Shown here: piece by piece, positions 8,388 to 15,200 of the stretch
Layout: each line of letters starts with the position of its first letter
Numbering within the stretch: the first letter of the stretch is position 1
Assembly: GCA_013390605.1 (NCBI GenBank)
Contig: JACAUB010000001.1
Span: 4,142,675-4,206,674 of the forward strand
Direction: 5' to 3'
DNA length: 64,000 bases
Origin: Bacteroidota bacterium
GTDB taxonomy: Bacteria; Bacteroidota; Bacteroidia; Bacteroidales; Cfx3-03
The notes under the pieces: generated by a model
The model's input: the letters and a program-made list of their open reading frames with translations, nothing else
What the model was told of the DNA's origin: nothing
Database searches by the model: none
Program-made: the position numbers and the translations under genes

Positions 8388-9602
8388 CTACGCCAGAAAC
8401 CCATATACAACTGCCACTAAAACAAGAATTAAGCTGATGAAAAAGTAGGGAATCGACATCAAAAGGAACTTAAAGATTGTTTTGCTCCATGATTGCTTAT
8501 AGTTATGCTTCAGTGATGTGATAAGATAAATAAAACAAACCAGTATTGACCAACCCCATAGCTTCTGCCCTACCTTGTCACTGATAAAAATCTGAATAGC
8601 AAGTATAAAACTAAATATGAGAAAGAAAATAGTATGGGTATGGATGGAGAAGATCAGATGCTCATAGTAATACTTTTTGCGATAAAAAAGAAAAAGGAGC
8701 AGTATTGCCGTTAGTGGCATCATGAGGAACATGGTTAATGAAATACTTTTAATAATGGCATGGCTTACCTCCTTTAAATCATCTTTATTTTTCATGTCAA
8801 ATTTTCCCAGCTTCTTTAACATCTGCCGGTTAAACCAGTTTACACGCTCACCTTTCGCTTTTAACAGTGAATCGACCTGCTCGTCGGTATAGAGATGAAT
8901 GTTTTCTCTAAATTGATCGTATTCCTCTTTGTTGGAAAATTTTATCTTCCCATAGATGTTGTACGTGGGTTTGTCTGCATTCGCCAGTACGTTTTCAGGA
9001 ATATATGCAGTATACTTTTTCAGTGCTTCTCTGTTTTGTGCGGTGGTATCAAGATCTTCTTCTCTAAGCATCTGATTTAGTTCCTTATCCGATGCACTTT
9101 TTAAATGTGAAAGTGTTTTTTTGAGGCTGTCTTTCGAGGTATATTCAAACTCAACTTGCCCTACATCGTTCGGATTTTTACTGTGGTATTTTCGTTTATT
9201 TCCTTGTAGTTCATTGATTGTTACACTTTTCGAATTCGAACCACGGTCATTCTTGAACACCCTATTTCCGCTATCAACAGCATGATCGCTCAACTTTCCT
9301 AATAGCAGGAAGAAGATAAAACTGACAAAAACGTAAAACTTTACGGGTGGAACATATCGTGCCCTCTTCCCTTCAAGATAATCTAATGTGATTTTTCCCG
9401 GCTTGGTGAATGAGGCTTTAAGGGTGTTCCATAGCTTAGTATCGAAATGAAACAGATCTTCTATAAATTCAACGAAAAGATGTTTTACCGGAATTTTGTG
9501 CGAATCATTTTTCTGCCCACAGTTCGGACAATAGTTATCTTCGGGCCTCAATGGGGTTTCACAGTTAAGGCATATATCTGATCTTCTTTGAACTTTTGAC
9601 AT
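8388..9602 (-). CDS. DUF3667 domain membrane protein
   Basis: A 404-residue inner-membrane protein. It begins with a zinc-ribbon-like motif (CLNCETPLRPEDNYCPNCGQ, two Cys pairs) followed by the DUF3667 core: FVEFIEDLFHFDTKLWNTLK, FTKPGKITLDYLEGKRARYV and PPVKFYVFVSFIFFLLLG, the first membrane helix. A long polar loop follows (about residues 110-280), then four more hydrophobic helices near residues 290-400. The family is widespread in Bacteroidota and has no established function. It stands alone on the minus strand, with a gap of 121 bases to the aquaporin gene on its right. Confidence 0.9.
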   Translation of the reverse strand: MSKVQRRSDICLNCETPLRPEDNYCPNCGQKNDSHKIPVKHLFVEFIEDLFHFDTKLWNTLKASFTKPGKITLDYLEGKRARYVPPVKFYVFVSFIFFLLLGKLSDHAVDSGNRVFKNDRGSNSKSVTINELQGNKRKYHSKNPNDVGQVEFEYTSKDSLKKTLSHLKSASDKELNQMLREEDLDTTAQNREALKKYTAYIPENVLANADKPTYNIYGKIKFSNKEEYDQFRENIHLYTDEQVDSLLKAKGERVNWFNRQMLKKLGKFDMKNKDDLKEVSHAIIKSISLTMFLMMPLTAILLLFLFYRKKYYYEHLIFSIHTHTIFFLIFSFILAIQIFISDKVGQKLWGWSILVCFIYLITSLKHNYKQSWSKTIFKFLLMSIPYFFISLILVLVAVVYGFLA

Positions 9603-9723
9603 ATTCGTTGCTGTTTTTTAGATAATACAGCTCAAAAATGATGATTTATGGGCTCTATTTATCGTTCTGATGAGTCCCAACCTGGTATTATTAACGGGAC
9701 ACGTCGTGATTGTTTTGTAACTA

Positions 9724-10563
9724 TTAACTTCCTTTTTTATTGGATTTTTCATTAGCGCAGTTGCACTGAACTGATGAACGTTTCATTGCCGGTTGAAGCA
9801 CCTGAACAAAAAATAGTGAAGCGAGTATACCACCCACAATCGGCCCTAAGATATAGACCAGGAAAAACCCTCCGGTTTGATCAGGAAAGGCTGCTGCTCC
9901 CCATCCGGCTATCCAGGCAATCATACGTGGACCAAAATCGCGCGCAGGATTCAGTCCCGCCTGGGTAAGTGGTGCAATGAGACAAATGATGGAGCTTACA
10001 GTCAGTCCGATGAACAAAGGAGCGATGGCATCGTCAGGACGACCAACGTTACATCCTTCTGTGAGGGCAAAGATCATCAGGAGCAACAGAAAGGTCCCAA
10101 AAGCTTCTGCACCGATGGCTAGTGGCATAGAAACAACAGCTACGCCGCCGGAAACAGCATAATATTCGCCAAACATCTTAGCGGTCTGAACGGATTCTGT
10201 TGTACCCCGAATAATATGATGGGCGCTTTCGTAAGCAGAAATTGATGGTGCATAAAGAAGATATACCGCTAGCCCTGCCAGAAAAGCTCCCGTAAATTGT
10301 GCAATTAGGTACACCGGAAGTTTTTGAGGCGACATTCGTTTACCGATGACCATGGCGATACTTACTGCCGGATTAAGATGTGCACATGATAAATGGCGGG
10401 TAAGGTAAATGGCGAGCGTTACACCAAGCCCCCAAGCCAGTGCTATCTGCAGTATCCCCTGATATGCATTGAATAATACAGAAACGGCTACCGATCCGCA
10501 TCCAAATAACACGAGTAAAAATGTACCCAATGTCTCGCCTATAAATTCTTTTGAATAGCGCAT
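9724..10563 (-). CDS. glpF: MIP-family aquaglyceroporin (GlpF-like)
   Basis: A 279-residue channel with six membrane helices and the two half-helix signatures: HLNPAV (NPA at 64-66) and GLNPARDFGP (NPA at 205-207). The Asp right after the second NPAR, seen in glycerol facilitators rather than water-only channels, argues for a GlpF-type pore that passes glycerol and similar small polyols. The C-terminus is hydrophilic with CNCANEKSNKK. No glycerol kinase gene is adjacent, so the physiological cargo is inferred. A -7-like TATCTTTG lies at 10649-10642. Part of the 5' region of this gene seems to be duplicated as a relic near 12521-12606. Confidence 0.92.
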   Translation of the reverse strand: MRYSKEFIGETLGTFLLVLFGCGSVAVSVLFNAYQGILQIALAWGLGVTLAIYLTRHLSCAHLNPAVSIAMVIGKRMSPQKLPVYLIAQFTGAFLAGLAVYLLYAPSISAYESAHHIIRGTTESVQTAKMFGEYYAVSGGVAVVSMPLAIGAEAFGTFLLLLMIFALTEGCNVGRPDDAIAPLFIGLTVSSIICLIAPLTQAGLNPARDFGPRMIAWIAGWGAAAFPDQTGGFFLVYILGPIVGGILASLFFVQVLQPAMKRSSVQCNCANEKSNKKGS

Positions 10564-10998
10564 CCCGTATTATCAGAAATTGAGAAATAATAACTAGTAT
10601 TGCTTTCGGCCATTTCGCAATGGTTATTTAGAAAACAGATTCAAAGATATTAAAAATGACACTTCAAATTTGATGCACTAAAAAACTTGTTTAATCTTAC
10701 ATCATAATTTTATTCATACACACATCGAATAAAAATCGAGACCACTTAGAACAAAGAAGATTTATAGAGGAAATTTAGTAAAGAGAGAAATTGATCATTA
10801 TCTAATCATTACTTATGTTCAACATATTCAAAAAATTGTCCATCTTGATGTTTCGCGGTCATCATAAATTCGATGGCCGCCTCCTTAATGGCCTGTAATT
10901 CAATAAAAGTTAGTATAACAATAGTCTAAGAAGTTCTATTATAACCATAACGACCAACTAAGATAGTAATATAAAGAATTTCAGAGTAGTTTCAATTT
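10564..10998. other. 435-base gap with a short coding relic
   Basis: The left part carries the leader of the aquaglyceroporin gene. On the minus strand, 10809-10911 reads as a protein-like stretch of about 34 residues (ELQAIKEAAIEFMMTAKHQD, then GQFFEYVEHK and a stop) with no start codon upstream before a stop. It looks like the C-terminal end of a lost gene that I do not recognise. Nothing else is seen. Confidence 0.35.
10642..10688. repeat. 47-bp repeat copy A (upstream of glpF)
   Basis: This stretch, running from caaagatattaaaa to atgcactaaaaaactt, matches 12562-12606 at about 39 of 47 positions with three small gaps. In copy A it contains the -7-like box of the aquaglyceroporin gene. Confidence 0.5.
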
Positions 10999-11718
10999 TT
11001 ATTTATTCCCTTTGAATTTTGCGATGCCATTCTCAACACTAAATATCCAGTGTCTTCTATAGGTACAGCCAGCTGGACAATCTCCTTCTCCGATACTAAA
11101 ATCTATCATTATTTTAGTTCCGTCACGTTTCAATATAATATCATTACCGTCAAAACAACCACCATTATTCTCAGCAATAGGAACATATGGTAATTGTTTT
11201 AAAGAATTTATTATTGGAACTAAATTCAGCGATTTTTTGGTATAAATTGAAATCCATGGGAATTTCAGGTAGTTATAAGATTTTTTAATCGAATCAAATT
11301 GATAGGTATTCAATAATCCGTCAAGCTTTGGATCACCTGTTGGTCGGGTTCCATTAACTAATTTGATAATTTCAGGTGCCTTAGGATCTACATTTAATCC
11401 AATTGAATTTAAGCTAAAACATCTTAAAGCATGTATATTACGTATGTTAAATACCGTATCACTTTCTTGTGATTTCAGATTATAAACGGCCTGAAAAGCA
11501 GATAATATTTTATTTATCTCAGTAGAATCCAATACCGCAATATTGTAATTGGGATGATTTACATCATTGTTAATTTCTCGAACATACAGATGTGTTGCAT
11601 CAACCAGATAGTTTGTTAAGATAAATGAACTGACTTTAATGTTATCTACGGTAGTGATGTTCCATTTTTTACATCCCAGTAATACAAAAATGAATAAAAT
11701 AAATATTTTTGCTTTCAT
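10999..11718 (-). CDS. predicted lipoprotein of unknown function
   Basis: A 239-residue protein beginning MKAKIFILFIFVLLGCKKW, with a lipobox LLGC that places the mature protein on a membrane surface. The mature part has a NAVLDSTEINKILSAFQAVY-like helix near residue 80 and ends with a compact Cys/Gly block (CFDGNDIILKRDGTKIMIDF, GDCPAGCTYRRHWIFSVENG), whose cysteines may form disulfides. I do not recognise a family. It is not tightly linked to either neighbour. Confidence 0.65.
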   Translation of the reverse strand: MKAKIFILFIFVLLGCKKWNITTVDNIKVSSFILTNYLVDATHLYVREINNDVNHPNYNIAVLDSTEINKILSAFQAVYNLKSQESDTVFNIRNIHALRCFSLNSIGLNVDPKAPEIIKLVNGTRPTGDPKLDGLLNTYQFDSIKKSYNYLKFPWISIYTKKSLNLVPIINSLKQLPYVPIAENNGGCFDGNDIILKRDGTKIMIDFSIGEGDCPAGCTYRRHWIFSVENGIAKFKGNK

Positions 11719-11779
11719 GACACTTCTTTCCCAAATGATGCAAATTACACCAATAAGGTTGCTTACATTGTTGAATCAG

Positions 11780-11851
11780 TCAAGGAGTACGCAAGAATGT
11801 AACTACAGCAATACAAGTCAAGAAAGCGAACATTAATATTCGTCTTTTCAT
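11780..11851 (-). pseudogene. relic of a lipoprotein signal peptide (propeller paralogue)
   Basis: A 23-codon frame, MKRRILMFAFLTCIAVVTFL then RTP and a stop, matches the signal peptide of the propeller lipoprotein at 12650-13639 (MKKLILIFSFLTCISVITFS) at about 13 of 20 positions. The lipobox cysteine is lost and the frame stops at once. It appears to be the decayed 5' end of a duplicated gene. Confidence 0.55.
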
Positions 11852-11948
11852 GATTGTATTTTTAAGTTTAAGATAAAGTTTATTGTAAGTACTTATTTTA
11901 TTGATTTCATGCCTGCAGATAACGACTAATGACATGTTTAATAATCAC

Positions 11949-12455
11949 TTATAACCTTTTTGCATTCAATTTTATCATGCTTATTTTAGCTGTTTTATCC
12001 AAAAGCACAATGGGTATATCAATTAAGTCGATGGAGTAGAAATTAGGGCTCCCCTTGCTTGTTGTGTTAGTAAACACATCCACATATTCATAAGGAAGCG
12101 TAGTAGTTGTAAGCACATTGTTATTCGAATCATAAAACGTTAATTCGAGCTTGCTGTCATTATCTTTACCGGCTTCTTTTTTGAAAAGTTCAACCTTCAA
12201 ATTTAGTTTCGTGACAAACTCAAGATGATATGATTGATAAGCATATGCCCAACTAAAACGAGCTAATTCATCTGTATGTGTTTTTTTCTCTGTTCGTAAT
12301 ATGATAAACTGGTCGCTGGCTTTCAAATCAACTGAATCAGAATAAATCTGAAGATTAGTTTTGATACCACCAAGAGATTCTTTTAAATTTTGAGATCCAA
12401 GGTTATTGATGATAAATAATTGAACTGCGATGAATAAGATTAATCTTGTTTTCAT
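11949..12455 (-). CDS. exported protein of unknown function
   Basis: A 168-residue protein with a signal peptide (MKTRLILFIAVQLFIINNLG, then SQ). The mature region is rich in beta-forming residues: LKASDQFIILRTEKKTHTDE, LNLKVELFKKEAGKDN, KLELTFYDSNNNVLTT and ISMIKLNAKRL, suggestive of a single beta-sandwich domain. No cysteines or known motifs are seen. It lies between relic DNA on both sides and may be a surface or periplasmic accessory protein. I do not recognise a family. Confidence 0.6.
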   Translation of the reverse strand: MKTRLILFIAVQLFIINNLGSQNLKESLGGIKTNLQIYSDSVDLKASDQFIILRTEKKTHTDELARFSWAYAYQSYHLEFVTKLNLKVELFKKEAGKDNDSKLELTFYDSNNNVLTTTTLPYEYVDVFTNTTSKGSPNFYSIDLIDIPIVLLDKTAKISMIKLNAKRL

Positions 12456-12520
12456 GTTTGTTTGATTTTAGTTTATAGAGATTACATTGGCTTGCTTGTT
12501 AAGAAGAAATCAATCTCAGT

Positions 12521-12606
12521 ATCCAAATAACACGAGTTTAAAAGACACCAGGTGCTTGGCGCAAAGACATTAAAATGAGGCATCAAATCTATGCACTAAA
12601 AAGCTT
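12521..12606. repeat. relic of a duplicated glpF 5' region (copy B)
   Basis: The 17-mer atccaaataacacgagt at 12521-12537 is identical to 10500-10516 inside the aquaglyceroporin gene, and 12562-12606 matches 10642-10688. Order and orientation are the same, but about 100 bases between the two matches are missing here. A partial duplication followed by deletion explains both. Confidence 0.45.
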
Positions 12607-12649
12607 AAAAAAACCATATAGGAAGTTAATGCACGATAGACATCCTGTG

Positions 12650-13639
12650 CTAGTTACCATCATTCAATTTTAACAGACCGGAACGGGTAGCGAACCATTT
12701 ATTGCCTTTAGCATCTATGGCGATAGCTGAAACCGGATCAATTTTAGACCCATTTGCAGTGGTATAGGTTGTCCAGGTTAAACCGTTATAAGCCGAGATT
12801 CCCCAACCATTAGAGCCAAACCATTTATTACCTTTTGAATCACTAGCAGTTGATAAAACAGGAGAGCCTGCTACTAACCATTCTGTTTCCGTATCATGGG
12901 CGACCCATTGTGTACCATTAAATTCTGATATGCCATTCCATGTCGCAAACCATTTACGATCTTGATTATCAATAGATATTCCCATTACAAAATTACCAAC
13001 TATCCCTTTTGTTTTGTCGCTTTTATAACTATAATTAGTCCACTTGGTACCATCAAACTTTGAAACGCCACCACCTGTGCCAAACCATTTATTACCTTGT
13101 TTGTCTATGGATATCGAATATACATTGTTAGAAGCCAACCCATCTTGCACATTATAGGTAACCCAGTTTACATCATCAAATATAGCAACACCACTAGCGG
13201 TTCCAAACCATTTATTGCCTTGTTTATCTATAGCTATTGAACTAACATGGTTACTTACAATACTATTTGTTGAATTTGCATCATGTTTAAAAAACGACAT
13301 GGTGTTGCCTTCTAGTTTCATAACACCCCCACTGTCTGTTCCAAACCATTTATTGCCTTGTTTATCTATCACTATAGCAAGAACTCGTTGACCAATCCCT
13401 GCATAACTTTTCCAGTTTACGCCATCAAATTCAGATGCTCCTACATCTGTACCAACCCAAATATGTCCCACAGAATCAATTGCTATGGCTTGGGCATCAT
13501 TGTTTACTAGTCCATCAGCAGTGGTATACTTTGTCCATGTTATTTTGCTTACTTCTTCTGTTTTTTTGTCTTTTCTACATGAGAATGTAATTACTGAGAT
13601 ACAAGTCAAAAAAGAGAATATTAAAATTAGCTTTTTCAT
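12650..13639 (-). CDS. lipoprotein with two-component-regulator propeller repeats
   Basis: A 329-residue protein: lipoprotein signal (MKKLILIFSFLTCISVITFS then C), followed by about seven repeats of the form AIAIDSVGHIWVGTDVGASE, FDGVNWKSY. These are Reg_prop beta-propeller blades, the ligand-sensing repeats found on the periplasmic side of hybrid two-component systems in Bacteroidota. Here no kinase domain follows, so the protein is a free-standing, lipid-anchored propeller. Repeats 3 to 5 share very similar DNA (ttgcctTGTTTATCTAT on the plus strand), which makes slippage or recombination likely. What it binds is unknown. Confidence 0.85.
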   Translation of the reverse strand: MKKLILIFSFLTCISVITFSCRKDKKTEEVSKITWTKYTTADGLVNNDAQAIAIDSVGHIWVGTDVGASEFDGVNWKSYAGIGQRVLAIVIDKQGNKWFGTDSGGVMKLEGNTMSFFKHDANSTNSIVSNHVSSIAIDKQGNKWFGTASGVAIFDDVNWVTYNVQDGLASNNVYSISIDKQGNKWFGTGGGVSKFDGTKWTNYSYKSDKTKGIVGNFVMGISIDNQDRKWFATWNGISEFNGTQWVAHDTETEWLVAGSPVLSTASDSKGNKWFGSNGWGISAYNGLTWTTYTTANGSKIDPVSAIAIDAKGNKWFATRSGLLKLNDGN

Positions 13640-13971
13640 AATTGTAGTGTTGTTTAGTGTAAAAGGTTTAATTGCTTGCTAATATTAGGTAGAATTAATT
13701 GTCTTGTTTTTATATCCTATCAAGACAACCGCAATTATATTTCATCATATTATTTTATAAATATAGATATTTTTATAATTATAAATCATCAATTTAAAAT
13801 TATATTTATAATCATATTTTTACACGGATTTATTTTTTCACTATTTATTCCAAATTTTATATAACTAATCGACTGGAAAAATATTGTGTATCAATTTCGG
13901 CAATGGACAATTGTGGAAAAAGCGTATTAAACTGTACTTTTGTAACAATATTCAACCCTACACACTACTTA
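13640..13971. other. 332-base AT-rich gap between divergent genes
   Basis: This interval separates the minus-strand propeller gene from the plus-strand GH76 gene. About 13680-13860 is extremely AT-rich and has no reading frame with protein character. The right part carries the GH76 promoter. Nothing else is seen. Confidence 0.5.
13911..13942 (+). promoter_or_regulatory. Bacteroidota-type promoter of the GH76 gene
   Basis: TTG at 13911-13913 and TACTTTTG at 13935-13942 are 21 bases apart, matching the -33/-7 pattern. Transcription would begin near 13949, about 20 bases before the ATG at 13972. This rules out the earlier in-frame ATG at 13903 as the start. Confidence 0.55.
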
Positions 13972-15051
13972 ATGAAAAAATCAACTTTTACACTTGCCAT
14001 GGCAATGTTATGTTTTCATGCCTGGGCACAACAATCCACGTCAGATTACGCACGGCGTATCGGATTAATCCATCAAAACATTTATCAAAGTTTTCATGAT
14101 CAAGCAGCCGATCTTTTCTATGAAACAAACAATCATGCGCTTGACGAAAACAAACACTCTTTTTTATGGCCGCTATGCGCTTTGATACAAGCGACCAATG
14201 AAATGGAGAGCCTCGAGCCTTCAAGAGAGTATATGAAACCGGTGATGAAGGCTATCAATCAATATTATAATTCGACTCCTCCTTCACCGGGATATCAGGC
14301 ATGCGTAACGAAAGAAAAAAACGATACCCGATATTATGATGATAATCAATGGATCGGTATTGCCTGCATGGATGCATACAACCGAACCCACAAGAAACAA
14401 TATCTTGACATATCGAAAACGATTTATCGTTTCATGATGAATGGTTATGATACTGTTTCAGGAAGTGGTATTTACTGGAGAGAAAACGATAAGTCTTCGA
14501 AAAACACCTGTTCAAACGGACCGGGGATATTGCTGGCCTTACAACTTTATAATGTAACAAAACAGAAAAACTATCTGGATACTGCCCTGTTATTGTACAA
14601 TTGGACAAACAAATATCTGCTTTCTCCTGAGGGGGTATATTTTGATGCACTCAGAATGAAAGACTTAAAAGTTGACCGGGCTGTTTATACTTATAACACA
14701 GGGACCATGCTGCAGTCGAATGTGTTATTATTTAAAACAACTGGGAGCCAAAAATATCTGGACGAAGCCAAACGGCTTGCAACAGCGGCAGAGAACTGTT
14801 TCTACAAGAACAACAAGTTGCCCGACAACTATTGGTTCAATGCGGTACTATTACGTGGCTACATTGAACTTTTCAAGATAGAAAAGAATGAGAATCGATT
14901 AAAGTTCTTTATTGCTGATGCCAACAGAATATGGCAACAGGAAAAAGATGAAAAGGGGCTACTGGGTAAGAAGAAATCAAAAACGCTGATTGATCAGTCG
15001 GCAATGATTGAGATCTATGCCCGCTTAGCAAAGATCAAACATATTGATTAA
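13972..15051 (+). CDS. exported GH76 family glycosidase (alpha-1,6-mannanase type)
   Basis: A 359-residue exported enzyme: signal peptide (MKKSTFTLAMAMLCFHAWAQ), then an (alpha/alpha)6-like barrel of the GH76 family. The adjacent aspartate pair in RYYDDNQWIGIA (about residues 113-114) is the catalytic signature. Other family blocks are GSGIYWREN, CSNGPGILLALQLYNVT, and VYTYNTGTMLQSNVLLFKTT. GH76 enzymes cut alpha-1,6-mannan chains. The gene converges on the rhamnosidase of the PUL and has its own promoter, so it may be a separately controlled part of the same locus or an unrelated neighbour. The frame is open from 13903, but the promoter and signal peptide fix the start at 13972. Confidence 0.85.
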   Translation: MKKSTFTLAMAMLCFHAWAQQSTSDYARRIGLIHQNIYQSFHDQAADLFYETNNHALDENKHSFLWPLCALIQATNEMESLEPSREYMKPVMKAINQYYNSTPPSPGYQACVTKEKNDTRYYDDNQWIGIACMDAYNRTHKKQYLDISKTIYRFMMNGYDTVSGSGIYWRENDKSSKNTCSNGPGILLALQLYNVTKQKNYLDTALLLYNWTNKYLLSPEGVYFDALRMKDLKVDRAVYTYNTGTMLQSNVLLFKTTGSQKYLDEAKRLATAAENCFYKNNKLPDNYWFNAVLLRGYIELFKIEKNENRLKFFIADANRIWQQEKDEKGLLGKKKSKTLIDQSAMIEIYARLAKIKHID

Positions 15052-15145
15052 TTCTTCCTTTATTGGATAACAGAGATTGATTTTATTCGCCTTTGGTTCT
15101 GTTGCAATCAATTGCTAAATGAGCATATTTTCAATCAGGATAGAA

Positions 15146-15193
15146 AAACGCTTAACTATGATTGCGCTCAATTACAATCATAGTTAAGCGTTT
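15146..15193. terminator. bidirectional terminator between GH76 and GH78
   Basis: A perfect 19-bp inverted repeat (15146-15164 and 15175-15193; arm AAACGCTTAACTATGATTG) with a 10-base loop lies between the two convergent genes. A and T runs flank it on either side, so it can act on both strands. Confidence 0.8.
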
Positions 15194-15200
15194 CTTGTGT

